From Amycolatopsis eburnea (GTDB lineage Bacteria > Actinomycetota > Actinomycetes > Mycobacteriales > Pseudonocardiaceae), in assembly GCF_003937945.1 (NCBI RefSeq), contig NZ_RSEC01000053.1, forward strand, positions 161,034 to 225,033: DNA of 64,000 nt. Direction: 5' to 3'. Shown here one piece after another: positions 15,428 to 23,815 of the stretch; the first letter of the stretch is position 1, and every line of letters starts with the position of its first letter. The translations under genes and the position numbers were made by a program. The notes under the pieces were generated by a model. That model was not told the DNA's origin. It saw only the letters and a program-made list of their open reading frames with translations, and ran no database searches.

Positions 15428-16651
15428 TCAGCGCGGCGCCGGGAGGTGGGCCGTCTCCGGGAACAGGTTCAGCGCCCGCAGGGCCGCGCCCAGCTCCGCG
15501 ATGTCCGCCGGGTTCGTCAGCGACCGGCCCAGCTCCTCCGTGATCCGCTTCAAGCGGTGCCGGATCGTGTTGGGGTGGCAGAACATCCGCTCCGACGTCA
15601 GCTTCGTCGAGCCCTGGCAGTCGAACCACGCGCGCAGCGTCAGCAGCAGCACGTTCCGGTCGTCGCCCGGGAGGTCCAGCACCGGCTGGAGGACGTGGTG
15701 GGCCAGCTGCACCGACGCCTCCGGGGCGCTGGCCACCAGTCCGGCCAGCGGCGACTCGGTGAACTGGACCAGGCCGGGCGTGCCCGGCGTCATGCTGGAC
15801 AGCGCGACGCGGGCGAGGTGCAGCGCGCGGGCGGTGTTGCCGAGGCCGGTGAACACCGGGCTGATGCCCACCCGGCCCACCGGGTGCTCGCGCACCAGCT
15901 CCACGACGGCCTTCGACGCGGCCGGGTCGCGCAGGGACACCACGCCCACCTGCAGGTCCGGCGTCAGCCGCCAGGCCGACGCGTGGTGCAGCCCGCGCAG
16001 CCGGGCCTCGATCTGGGGCAGCGGTTCCTGGCCGAGGCGCGGGGTTTCCGCCGCGACGACGACGAACGTGCCGTCCAGCGACAGCTCGAGCACGCGGGCG
16101 ATGTCCCACAACGTGCCCTCGGTCGCGGTGCCGCCCGCGAACAGCGCCTCGACCAGTGCCGAGCGCCGGTTCTGGTGCGCCACCATCACTTCCGCCGTGG
16201 TGTCGCGATAGGACGTCGTGAGGGCTTCGGCGAGGTCGTCGACGAGCGCCCAGATCGCCGTCGTGGCCGCGACCAGCCCGGCCAGGTCCTGCTCGCGGGC
16301 GGTCAGCTCGACGAACCGGTGCCACACCTCGGTCAGCCCGATGCGGTACGCCCGCAGCAGCTCCGGCAGCGGCGCGCCCTGCAGCGCCCGGGCGCGTGCG
16401 GTCGCGTGGGCCTGCGCCAGGTCCGGGCCGTCCGAGCCGCGCAGCGTGCGCATCACGTGCTCGAGGTTGGCGCGCACCGACGCGCGCAGCTCGGCGTGCG
16501 TGACGAACCGGGCGTCGGCGTAGACCGGCATCTCGGCGCGGATCTGCCGCACGGTGCTCTCGATCAGCTCGGGCAGCTTCCGCTCGACGTCGGCGGCGAG
16601 GACGGCGACCCGCGGGGCGAGCCCGTCGGACAGCAGCGCCTGGTAGTGCAT
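15428..16651 (-). CDS. PucR/CdaR-type helix-turn-helix regulator
   Basis: A 407-residue cytoplasmic regulator. The N-terminal half is a helical sensor resembling the RsbRD/PucR input domain (PELIESTVRQIRAEMPVYAD, REQDLAGLVAATTAIWALVDDL). The middle is a GGDEF-like CdaR domain, and the C terminus is a PucR HTH (MFCHPNTIRHRLKRITEELGRSL). ATG at 16651 chosen. It lies downstream of iorAB on the same strand, but a strong hairpin (16753-16783) separates them. PucR-type proteins often control purine or N-heterocycle hydroxylases, so regulation of iorAB is plausible but unproven. Confidence 0.88.
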   Translation of the reverse strand: MHYQALLSDGLAPRVAVLAADVERKLPELIESTVRQIRAEMPVYADARFVTHAELRASVRANLEHVMRTLRGSDGPDLAQAHATARARALQGAPLPELLRAYRIGLTEVWHRFVELTAREQDLAGLVAATTAIWALVDDLAEALTTSYRDTTAEVMVAHQNRRSALVEALFAGGTATEGTLWDIARVLELSLDGTFVVVAAETPRLGQEPLPQIEARLRGLHHASAWRLTPDLQVGVVSLRDPAASKAVVELVREHPVGRVGISPVFTGLGNTARALHLARVALSSMTPGTPGLVQFTESPLAGLVASAPEASVQLAHHVLQPVLDLPGDDRNVLLLTLRAWFDCQGSTKLTSERMFCHPNTIRHRLKRITEELGRSLTNPADIAELGAALRALNLFPETAHLPAPR

Positions 16652-16752
16652 GGGTGCCCTCCGGTCCCCCGGCCTCTTCGTCGAGGCCCGAGACCCGCAT
16701 CTAACCCGAAAGCACCAGCCACGACCGGGTGAACTTGCTCCAGGCACCGCGA

Positions 16753-16783
16753 ATGCGGAGGTTCTTGTGGAGAACCTCCGCAT
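16753..16783 (-). terminator. Hairpin terminator after iorA
   Basis: Perfect 13-bp stem (16753-16765 with 16771-16783) and a 5-base loop, starting 5 bases after the iorA stop. No T-tract, as is common for actinobacterial intrinsic terminators. Confidence 0.75.
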
Positions 16784-16788
16784 CCGCG

Positions 16789-17247
16789 TCAGGCCATCTT
16801 GGCGGCCGCGCTCTTGATCGCCTCCCGGATCCGGAAGTAGGTGCCGCAGCGGCACACGTTCTGGATCGCGTCGATGTCGGCGTCCGTCGGGTTCTTCGTC
16901 TTCTTCAGCAGCGCCACGGCCGCCATGATCTGCCCCGGCTGGCAGTAGCCGCACTGCGCGACGTCCTGCTCCAGCCAGGCCTCCTGGACCGGGTGCAGCT
17001 CGTCGCCGTCGGCCAGGCCCTCGATCGTGGTGACCTCCTTGCCCGCGCAGTCGGAAACCGGCGTGACGCAGGGGTTGAACGCCTCGCCGTCGAGGTGGCT
17101 GGTGCAGGCCTTGCAGACGTTGATGCCGCAGCCGTACTTCGGCCCGCGGACCTTGAGCTTGTCGCGCAGCGCCCACAGCATCGGCAGGTCGGCGGGCGCG
17201 TCGACGGTGACGGTCTTCCCGTTCACCACGAAGGTGTAGTTGGGCAC
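16789..17247 (-). CDS. iorA: [2Fe-2S] subunit of a molybdenum hydroxylase (isoquinoline 1-oxidoreductase alpha type)
   Basis: 152 residues, GTG start at 17247 with GAGGAG upstream. Two iron-sulphur domains are complete: the plant-type cluster CGINVCKAC...C and the C-terminal helical cluster CGYCQPGQ...CRCGTY. It passes electrons from the molybdenum centre of the large subunit to an acceptor. The gene follows iorB by 11 bases in the same operon. As in IorA-type two-subunit enzymes there is no FAD subunit gene nearby. The natural substrate (N-heterocycle or aldehyde) cannot be deduced. Confidence 0.93.
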   Translation of the reverse strand: MPNYTFVVNGKTVTVDAPADLPMLWALRDKLKVRGPKYGCGINVCKACTSHLDGEAFNPCVTPVSDCAGKEVTTIEGLADGDELHPVQEAWLEQDVAQCGYCQPGQIMAAVALLKKTKNPTDADIDAIQNVCRCGTYFRIREAIKSAAAKMA

Positions 17248-17258
17248 GGTGGTTCTCC

Positions 17259-19502
17259 TCAGCGCGGGAACGGGTCGAAGTCGACCGGGAAGGTGATCGG
17301 GAAGCTGCGGGGCTTGATCCCGGTCGCCCGGGCGTAGGCGTTGGCGATCGCGCCGACCGGGGCCGGCAGGCCGAGCTCGCCCGCGCCGCCGATGTCGTCG
17401 CCGGTCGCCGGCATGACGTGCACCTGGACGTCCGTCGGCGAGTTCTTCTGCCGCGCGTAGTGGAACTGCGAGTAGCTGCCCTCCAGCGGCAGCCCCTTGT
17501 CGATGTGCAGGCCCGCGGTGAGCGTCGTCGAAATCGCATCGGTCAGGCCGCCGAGCATCTGCGCCTGGATCCCGCGCGGGTTCACCGGCTTGCCGACGTC
17601 GACCGCGATGGTCGCCTTCGTGACGCGCGGGTGCTTCGGGTCGCGCGCGTCCAGCTCGACCAGGCAGGCGGTGTAGGACTTGTACTCGCCGTGCACCGCG
17701 ACGCCCTGCGCGAACCCGGCGGGCATCTTCTTGCCCCACTCCCCCAGTTCGGCGACCTTGTCGAGCACCGCGCGCTGCCGCTCCTCCTTGATGAACTCGC
17801 GGCGGAAGGCCACCGGGTCCTTGCCGAGCTTCGCGGCGATCTCGTCGACCATGATCTCTTCGGCGCCGCGGGTGTTCGCCGAGTAGACCGACCGCCACGC
17901 CGAGGTGTGGAACTTCAGCGGGACCTCGTTGAGCAGCTGCGTGGTGACGCCGAAGTTGTACGGCGACTTGACGGTCAGCAGGAACACCGTCTGCGCGAAG
18001 CTCAGGTTCCCGCCGACCGGCAGCTTCGCCGCGAACGCGGTGAGGATCTCGCCGAGGCCGTGGCTCCAGTCGGTTTCGACGCTGGCGACGCGGTGCTCGA
18101 ACGTCAGCACCTGCCCGAGCGCGAAGGTGGCGCGGATCCGGTGGAAGCTGGCGGCGCGCGCCCGCCCGTGCCGCATGTCGTCGATCCGGCTCCACATCAG
18201 CCGGACGGGCTTCTTCATCGCCTTCGAGATGTGCGCGGCTTCGAGGGCGGCGTCGAAGAACAGCCGGCGCCCGAACGAGCCGCCGCCCTGCTGGACGTGC
18301 ACGGTGACCTTGTTCTCCGGCAGCCCCAGCTCCTGGGCGATGGTCTGCTTGGCCACGATCGGCGACTTCAGCCCGGCCCAGATGGTCGCGCTGTCCTCCC
18401 GGACGTCGGCGACCGCGGAGTTCGACTCCATCGGCGCGTGGCTGGCGAAGGCGAAGTCGAACTCGCCGTCGACGTACTGCGTCAGCAGCGGCGGCACCAC
18501 GAACGGCAGCGCGGCCCCGCGCAGCTTCTTCTTGATGCTCTCGTTGTCTTCACCGTCCACTGTGCCCGGACCCCAGGTGACGTCGAGGGCGTTCTTGCCG
18601 TCGAGGGCCTGGCCGAACGTCTCGGCCATCACCGCCACGCCGGTGGGCACGACGGCGATGTCGATGATCCCCGGCATCGCCCGGACCGCGGCCTCGTTGT
18701 TGACCTTCTGCACGGTGCCGTTGATCGACGGCGGCCGCCGCACCATCACCGGGTTCGCGCCGGGGACGTCGAGGTCGAGCGTGTAGACCTGTTTGCCGGT
18801 GACCATCGCGCGGGCGTCCTTGCGCGAGGTCGGCGTCCCGACGAGCGTGTGCGCCGACTCGGCCTTCGGCGCGATGGTCCCCGTGGTCAGGTCCGTGCGC
18901 GACGCCGGCCCGGCGAGGACGCCGTAACCCGCGCTGCGGCCGTCGGGCGCCCACACCGCACCGTCGCGAGTGGACAGCCGCGACGCGTCGGTTCCCCACT
19001 GCGCCCCGGCCGCGGCGACCATCCGGGCGCGCGCGGTCGCCGCGGTGGCGCGGACGGGGTCGTAGAGCGAGCGCATCGTGTTGGAGCCGCCGGTCAGCTG
19101 GTTGAACAGCAGCTCGGTGCGCGCGTCGGACAGCACGACGTCGACGCGGTCGAGCGGCAGGTCCAGCTCCTCGGCGACGAGCATCGCGGTCGCCGTCGTG
19201 ATGCCCTGCCCGACTTCGGCGCGGGGCAGCTGCAGCCGCGCCCGCCCGTCGGGCGTCATTTCGAGCACGAGCATCCCGGCGGTCGGCGCGCACGACAGCG
19301 TCAGCACGTCGCCGAGGTCGAGGATCTCCGCGGGCTGCGGCAGCGTGGGGACGACGGCGTTGGCCGTCGCCGGGGCCACCGCGTCGGCGGTGAGCTTGGT
19401 GGCGACGGTGAGCGTGGGCGCGGCGACGAGGTAGGTCAGGAAGCGGCGGCGGCCGACTTTCCCGGCTTCGGGCTCGGCTGGTTCGGTGGTGGGACTGGCC
19501 AT
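17259..19502 (-). CDS. iorB: Molybdopterin-binding large subunit, IorB type, Tat-exported
   Basis: 747 residues from the ATG at 19502 (AAGGGA upstream); the longer frame to 19541 overlaps the promoter. The N terminus has a twin-arginine signal (GRRRFLTYLVAAPTLTVA), so the holoenzyme is folded and then exported. The body is a xanthine dehydrogenase-family molybdenum-binding chain of the IorB branch: RAEVGQGITTATAMLVAEELD, QQGGGSFGRRLFFDAALEAA, and a late GGAGELGLPAPVGAIANAYA segment with the conserved catalytic Glu. A TTGACG-N17-TAGCGT promoter lies upstream. The GxGGxG-type cofactor loops look intact. Confidence 0.93.
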   Translation of the reverse strand: MASPTTEPAEPEAGKVGRRRFLTYLVAAPTLTVATKLTADAVAPATANAVVPTLPQPAEILDLGDVLTLSCAPTAGMLVLEMTPDGRARLQLPRAEVGQGITTATAMLVAEELDLPLDRVDVVLSDARTELLFNQLTGGSNTMRSLYDPVRATAATARARMVAAAGAQWGTDASRLSTRDGAVWAPDGRSAGYGVLAGPASRTDLTTGTIAPKAESAHTLVGTPTSRKDARAMVTGKQVYTLDLDVPGANPVMVRRPPSINGTVQKVNNEAAVRAMPGIIDIAVVPTGVAVMAETFGQALDGKNALDVTWGPGTVDGEDNESIKKKLRGAALPFVVPPLLTQYVDGEFDFAFASHAPMESNSAVADVREDSATIWAGLKSPIVAKQTIAQELGLPENKVTVHVQQGGGSFGRRLFFDAALEAAHISKAMKKPVRLMWSRIDDMRHGRARAASFHRIRATFALGQVLTFEHRVASVETDWSHGLGEILTAFAAKLPVGGNLSFAQTVFLLTVKSPYNFGVTTQLLNEVPLKFHTSAWRSVYSANTRGAEEIMVDEIAAKLGKDPVAFRREFIKEERQRAVLDKVAELGEWGKKMPAGFAQGVAVHGEYKSYTACLVELDARDPKHPRVTKATIAVDVGKPVNPRGIQAQMLGGLTDAISTTLTAGLHIDKGLPLEGSYSQFHYARQKNSPTDVQVHVMPATGDDIGGAGELGLPAPVGAIANAYARATGIKPRSFPITFPVDFDPFPR

Positions 19503-19539
19503 CGGGAATCCCTTGCAGCGTGGTGGCGGGGTGCGCGCC

Positions 19540-19568
19540 ACGCTAAGCAGGCGTTGTCAGGCCGTCAA
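19540..19568 (-). promoter_or_regulatory. Promoter of the iorBA operon
   Basis: On the minus strand TTGACG (19568-19563), 17-bp spacer, TAGCGT (19545-19540). Predicted start about 19533, giving a 31-base leader to the iorB ATG. Confidence 0.6.
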
Positions 19569-19666
19569 CGCGGAGTAGTCGAGTTCGCCCATTCCTGTGA
19601 CGAGATGACAGTGGGAGCTACCGAATGTGTGCGCCGCCACAGTGCCGGACGGCCCAACGGGCTGGT

Positions 19667-20212
19667 TCAGCCGGCGTCCGAGCCGCGTTCCCGGCGGGCT
19701 TCGAGCAGGTCGTCGCGGGCACGCGCGACCCGGGAGCGGACGGTGCCGACCGGCACGCCGCAGACGTCGGCGGCCTCGGCGTAGGACAGCCCGAGCACCT
19801 GGGTCAGCACGAGCACCTCGCGCCGGTCCGGGTCGAGGCCGTCGAGCAGCACGCCGAGCTCGACCAGGTCCTCGAACCCGGCGGCGGCGCGCCCCTGGTC
19901 GACCGGCGCGTCCCAGTCGATCTTCGGCCGGGCGGACGCGGCCCGGATCTGGTCGACGACCACCCGGCGCGCGATCGCCAGCAGCCAGGTGCGCGACGAT
20001 GAGCGGCCGGCGAAGCGGCGAAGGCTGCCGAAGGCGCGGAGGTAGGTCTCCTGCGTCAGGTCGTCGGCGGCGGCCGCGTCGGTGAGGTGCGCGAGGAAGC
20101 GCCAGACGTCGGCCTGGGTCGCGCGGACCCACTCCTCCAGGGCCCGCCGGTCACCCCGGCCGGCGGCCAGCGCGAGAGCCGTGACGCGTTCGTCGTCCTC
20201 ACCGCGGGTCAT
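19667..20212 (-). CDS. ECF RNA polymerase sigma factor
   Basis: 181 residues with sigma region 2 (EWVRATQADVWRFLAHLTDAAAADDLTQETYLRAFGSLRRF, then SSRTWLLAIARRVVVDQIRA) and region 4 (LVLTQVLGLSYAEAADVCGVPVGTVRSRVARARDDLLEA). No C-terminal extension. It resembles the SigC-like group of actinobacterial ECF factors. It is divergent from a zinc-finger membrane protein that may be its anti-sigma factor, an unusual head-to-head arrangement since such pairs are normally co-directional. Confidence 0.92.
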   Translation of the reverse strand: MTRGEDDERVTALALAAGRGDRRALEEWVRATQADVWRFLAHLTDAAAADDLTQETYLRAFGSLRRFAGRSSSRTWLLAIARRVVVDQIRAASARPKIDWDAPVDQGRAAAGFEDLVELGVLLDGLDPDRREVLVLTQVLGLSYAEAADVCGVPVGTVRSRVARARDDLLEARRERGSDAG

Positions 20213-20234
20213 GGTGCGGAACGTAGCAGTAACC

Positions 20235-20262
20235 GGGAACTTTGTGACCCCGCCGTCCGACT
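20235..20262 (+). promoter_or_regulatory. Possible ECF-type promoter of the zinc-finger gene
   Basis: GGGAAC (20235-20240) and CGACT-like element around 20257-20262, about 16 bases apart, 9 bases before the ATG. GGAAC -35 elements are typical of ECF sigma promoters; the -10 match is weak. Confidence 0.35.
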
Positions 20263-20270
20263 AGTGGACC

Positions 20271-20960
20271 ATGAGGTGCGAGGACTGCCGCGAAGCGCTG
20301 TCGGCCCGGCTGGACGGCGAGAGCGAACCGGTTTCGCCCGACGAGCACCTGGCGACCTGCGCGGCCTGCCAGGAGTGGTTCGCCGGCGCGGAACGGCTGC
20401 GGCGCGCGATGCTGCTGCGCCCGGCCCCCGCGGTCCCGGACCTCACCGCGGCGATCCTCGAGCGCACCCCGGCGCCGTCGGGCGAGGGCTGGGGCCTGCG
20501 GATCGCGCTGGCCGTCGTCGCGGTCGCGCAGCTCGGCCTGGCGTTCGCCCAGCTGCTCGGCACCGCGGGCGGCCACGGCGGGCTGCACTTCGACCACGAG
20601 AGCGGCGCGTGGAACCTGGCGGTGGGTATCGGGCTGCTGGCCGCGGTCGTCCGCCCGAAGACCGCGGCCGGCCAGCTGCCGCTGCTGACCGGGTTCGTCG
20701 GGGTCCTGCTGGTGCTCTCGGCGGGCGACCTGGCGGCCGGTCAGGTGACGTTGGCCCGGCTGGCGACGCACCTGCTGGTGGTGCTGGGCTTGGCGCTGCT
20801 GTACGCGGTCCACCGCAGCCACCGCGATCGCGGCACGCCCGTGCCCGCGGCGACGGCCGACGGGACGTCGACGTCCGGATCCACTGTGGACGCTCCGGCA
20901 CCGGCCCGGCCGCGTCCCCGCGGTTCCCGGCGCCAGGCCCACGGCCGGCACGCGGCCTGA
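20271..20960 (+). CDS. Zinc-finger (zf-HC2) membrane protein, putative anti-sigma factor
   Basis: 229 residues. The N terminus carries the anti-sigma zinc motif HLATCAAC, preceded by CEDCREALSARLDGE. Residues about 80-190 hold four hydrophobic segments (IALAVVAVAQLGLAFAQLL, AVGIGLLAAVV, LPLLTGFVGVLLVLSAG, LATHLLVVLGLALLYAV). The tail is Pro/Arg-rich and cytoplasmic. The combination fits a membrane-held anti-sigma factor for the divergent ECF gene, controlling it by sequestration. The multi-span membrane part is more elaborate than the usual single-span form. Confidence 0.82.
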   Translation: MRCEDCREALSARLDGESEPVSPDEHLATCAACQEWFAGAERLRRAMLLRPAPAVPDLTAAILERTPAPSGEGWGLRIALAVVAVAQLGLAFAQLLGTAGGHGGLHFDHESGAWNLAVGIGLLAAVVRPKTAAGQLPLLTGFVGVLLVLSAGDLAAGQVTLARLATHLLVVLGLALLYAVHRSHRDRGTPVPAATADGTSTSGSTVDAPAPARPRPRGSRRQAHGRHAA

Positions 20961-20962
20961 CT

Positions 20963-21057
20963 CCCAAGCGCCCCAAGGTGGCCTTCGGTGCGTCAGACGC
21001 ACCCAAGGCGGCCTTCGGTGCGCAAGACGCAACCAAGGCCACATTGGGGCGCTTGGG
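20963..21057. repeat. Convergent-gene intergenic repeat with 14-bp inverted arms
   Basis: Perfect 14-bp inverted arms (20963-20976, 21044-21057) enclose two direct copies of a unit running AAGGYGGCCTTCGGTGCG then an ACGCAC/ACGCAA half, and one degenerate third unit. GTGCGT/ACGCAC self-pairs. It fills the gap between two convergent genes and probably acts as a bidirectional terminator. Unit halves recur at 25682-25849 and 63858-63908. Confidence 0.8.
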
Positions 21058-21074
21058 GCGGGCGGTATAGGGCG

Positions 21075-21557
21075 TTATACGAGCTTGGGCACCAGGCGGT
21101 CCGCCGTCCGCAGCACGAAGGCGACGGGCCGCGCGAAGAGCGCCACGAGCACGCCGACCAGTGGACCGCGGCGGCGGGCCGCGACGCGCGGCGGAAGCGC
21201 CGAAAACAGCGTCGCGAGGCCCGGGAGCGGCCGGGCGAACACCGTGCACTCGGCGATCTGCCCGTGCTCGTCGACGCGCACCACGTTCATCGCTTCGAGT
21301 TCCGCACCGCGGACACGGGCCCGGAAGGAGAACGACGCCGTGTCGCCACGCACGAGCGGCTCGGTGGTTTCGACGTCCTCGAGCACGGCGAAGATGTCGC
21401 GGTGCAGGGCCGCCACCTGGTCCCGGCCCTCGAAGCGCACTCGCGCGCTGAGCGGGGAGTGGAAGACGACGCCGGGGGCCAGCAGGCCGGCGACCGCGTC
21501 GGCGTCACCGCTTTCCCCGGCCGCGCGCAGGGCGGTGATCGCCGGCGGGACGGTCAT
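21075..21557 (-). CDS. NTF2-like (SnoaL-type) protein
   Basis: 160 residues from the ATG at 21557 (TGAGGA 7 bases upstream). The N-terminal 115 residues are a cone-shaped NTF2 fold: ALRAAGESGDADAVAGLLAPGVVFHSPLSARVRFEGRDQV is the signature opening, followed by the beta-sheet around FSFRARVRGAELEAMNVVRVDEHGQIAE. The C terminus adds a short hydrophobic helix (GPLVGVLVALFARPVAFVL), perhaps membrane-associating. Function unknown. Confidence 0.82.
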   Translation of the reverse strand: MTVPPAITALRAAGESGDADAVAGLLAPGVVFHSPLSARVRFEGRDQVAALHRDIFAVLEDVETTEPLVRGDTASFSFRARVRGAELEAMNVVRVDEHGQIAECTVFARPLPGLATLFSALPPRVAARRRGPLVGVLVALFARPVAFVLRTADRLVPKLV

Positions 21558-21587
21558 GACAGATTCCTCAGGCTCGTCGGTGACTCC

Positions 21588-21773
21588 ATGAGCCGAAGCT
21601 ACCGTCAGCACTGCGGTCTCGCCCGGGCGCTCGACGCCGTGGGGTGACGGGCCGCGGGAGCCGATCGAGGGGCTCGTCCGCTGGTCCGCGCCGAACCCGA
21701 GATCGTGCCGGGCCTGGCCGTCGGTGTGCTCACTTTCGACCAGGCCGCGGTGCGAGCGCTCTTCGGGGGCTGA
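21588..21773 (+). pseudogene. Decayed HxlR-type regulator remnant
   Basis: ATG at 21588 opens with MSRSYRQHCGLARALDAVG and then a stop (21645). This is the standard opening of a large actinobacterial HxlR/winged-helix group, where the next residues would be ERWTLLIVREL. After the break another frame (to the stop at 21771-21773) reads LVRAEPEIVPGLAVGVLTFDQAAVRALFGG, resembling a regulator C terminus. Most of the gene has been deleted between these ends. Recognition is by eye. Confidence 0.5.
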
Positions 21774-21776
21774 GGC

Positions 21777-22517
21777 TCAGGCGAACTTCGTCTTCGGGCG
21801 CTCCTGCCGCACCCCGTCGACGAACACGTCCACCTTCTCGTCGAGGAACGCCACCAGCCCGGCGGCGCGGATGCTCTCCGGCAGCGGCGTCGGGTAGCTC
21901 CACGCGAGGTCGGCGTGCCCGGCCACGTCGAAGTGCTCGGCCGCGCCCTTGTACGGGCAGTGCGTCACCGTGTCGATCTTCTCGAGCAGGTCCATCCGGA
22001 CGTCGACGCGGGGCAGGTAGTAGCGGACCGGCAGGCCGGTCTCGAACAGCAGGTGCGGCCGGACGGTGTCGGCGACCGTGACGCCGTCGACCTCGATCCG
22101 CACGTGACGCGAGCTGGGAAGGATGTCGACGCGCACACCGGGGTCGCGCGGGTGCGTGAAGATCTGCTCGTCCTCTTCGAACCAGTCGAACGCCGCGAAG
22201 TCGAAGCGGACGTGGTCCCGGAGCTCCTCGATGGGCGAATCCGGGTGTTCCAGCGCGCCGTCCACCGCCTCGGCCCGGCCGACCTTTATCGTCGACAGAA
22301 CACCATCTCCGCGGCTGGGCGAGTGCGTCGTCCGGCCGGAGGGGGTGAGAACGCCGCTCACGACGTCCGCGCGCGGGAAGTAGTACGTGGGGTAGTACGG
22401 GACTTCCCACACCAGAAGGGGGTGCACCGTGTCCGCGACGAGTTCCCCGCCGAGGAACACGCGCACCCGCTTCGCGCCTTGTGCCACGCGGACCCGGCCG
22501 CGTACCGGAGTGCTCAT
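21777..22517 (-). CDS. DUF427 domain protein (two DUF427 repeats)
   Basis: 246 residues from ATG 22517. Two successive DUF427 units are visible: VRVFLGGELVADTVHPLLVWEVPYYPTYYFPRADV and VRIEVDGVTVADTVRPHLLFETGLPVRYYLPRVDV, each followed by a segment with a THSP or THCPYKG motif. DUF427 proteins are small beta-rich folds with no established activity. The start codon faces the ROK gene across a 97-base gap. Confidence 0.9.
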   Translation of the reverse strand: MSTPVRGRVRVAQGAKRVRVFLGGELVADTVHPLLVWEVPYYPTYYFPRADVVSGVLTPSGRTTHSPSRGDGVLSTIKVGRAEAVDGALEHPDSPIEELRDHVRFDFAAFDWFEEDEQIFTHPRDPGVRVDILPSSRHVRIEVDGVTVADTVRPHLLFETGLPVRYYLPRVDVRMDLLEKIDTVTHCPYKGAAEHFDVAGHADLAWSYPTPLPESIRAAGLVAFLDEKVDVFVDGVRQERPKTKFA

Positions 22518-22614
22518 GCCCCGGTCAACGGGTTCCGGATCGGACGTATTCCGGGAAATCCGGGGCACGGGCGGCTAGCGTGGCGGGGAGAACGAAGACG
22601 AGAGGCGGGCACGG

Positions 22615-23814
22615 GTGACCGGCGTAGGAGCTCCAGCGGTCGGGACCCCCGCCGGGATGCGCAAGATCAACCAGCGGGCGGTGCTCGACCTGCTGCGCCG
22701 CAGCGGGCCGGCGACCCGGCCGCAGGTCGCGAAGGACACCGGGCTGTCCAAGCCGACGGTCAGCCAGGCGCTGCTGGCGCTCGAGGCCGCGGGGCTGGCG
22801 CGCCCGACGGGGCAGACGTCCACCGGCACCGGCCGGTCGGCGGTGCTGTACGAGGCCGACCCCACGGCGGGGTACGTGCTGGGCGTCGACATCGGCCGCG
22901 AGCACATCCGGGTCGCGGTGTCCGACCTCGGGCGCGTGCTGGTGGCCCGCCGCGACGAGCGCAACACGGCGCGGTCCGGGGCGGCGCTGGTGACCGCGGT
23001 CGGGAAGATCGCCGCCGGCGCCGTCGCCGAAGCGGGCCTGACGGCGGCCGACATCGTTGTCCGCGTGGTCGGCTCCCCCGGCGTCGCCGACCCGGAAAAG
23101 CGCTGCTTCCGGCACGCGCCGAACCTGCCGGGCTGGGGCCGGGCCGGGCTGATCGACGACCTCGAAGCCGTGCTGGGCCCGGACCTGATGGTCGAGAACG
23201 ACGCGAACCTGACCGCGGTCGGCGAGTGGGAAAGCGGCGCCGCGCGCGGCGCGTCGGTGTTCGGCTGCATCACGATCGGCACCGGCGTCGGCATGGGCAT
23301 GATGGTCGACGGCCGGGTCTTCCGCGGCGCGACCGGCGCGGCGGGCGAGATCGGCTACCTGCCCTACGGCCGCACCCGGGCGGCGGAGGAACCCACGACC
23401 CCGCCCGCGCGCGGCCACCTCGAAGAGGCGACGGCGGCCCAGTCGGTGGTCCGCGGCGCCCGCGAACTCGGTCTCGGCACGGCGAAGTCGGCCCGCGAGG
23501 TCTTCCGCCTGGCCCGCGAAGGCGACGAACTCGCCCGGCGCGCGGTGGAAACCGAAGCCGACCGCCTCGCCTACACGGTCGCCTCGGTGGCGGCGGTGAT
23601 CGACCCGGAGCTGATCGTCCTCGGTGGCGGCATGGGCACGGCGGCCGACCTGCTGCTGGAGCCGATCGACCGCGCCCTGCGCGCGTTCACGCCGCTGGTG
23701 CCGAAGGTGGTCCAGGGCGAACTGGGCGAGGACGCCGTGCTGACCGGGGCGATCAGCGTGGGCCTGCGGGCGGCCGAAGGCCTGGTCTTCGACCGCCGCG
23801 TCGGGGCCGCCTGA
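22615..23814 (+). CDS. ROK-family transcriptional regulator
   Basis: 399 residues. An N-terminal winged helix (NQRAVLDLLRRSGPATRPQVAKDTGLSKPTVSQALLALEAAGL) is joined to a ROK sugar-kinase-like domain (VLGVDIGREHIRVAVSDLG; VENDANLTAVGEWESGAARG; TIGTGVGMGMMVDGRVFRGATGAAGEIGYLP; VLGGGMG). The zinc-binding CxCGxxGC motif of many ROK proteins is absent where expected, after the GEIGYLP segment. The sugar effector cannot be told and no transporter is adjacent. GTG start at 22615. Confidence 0.93.
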   Translation: MTGVGAPAVGTPAGMRKINQRAVLDLLRRSGPATRPQVAKDTGLSKPTVSQALLALEAAGLARPTGQTSTGTGRSAVLYEADPTAGYVLGVDIGREHIRVAVSDLGRVLVARRDERNTARSGAALVTAVGKIAAGAVAEAGLTAADIVVRVVGSPGVADPEKRCFRHAPNLPGWGRAGLIDDLEAVLGPDLMVENDANLTAVGEWESGAARGASVFGCITIGTGVGMGMMVDGRVFRGATGAAGEIGYLPYGRTRAAEEPTTPPARGHLEEATAAQSVVRGARELGLGTAKSAREVFRLAREGDELARRAVETEADRLAYTVASVAAVIDPELIVLGGGMGTAADLLLEPIDRALRAFTPLVPKVVQGELGEDAVLTGAISVGLRAAEGLVFDRRVGAA

Positions 23815-23815
23815 C

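Noticed and set aside
20963..21057. CRISPR array or short coding repeats
   Set aside because: Units are adjacent without spacers and no frame gives a plausible protein; position between stops fits terminators.
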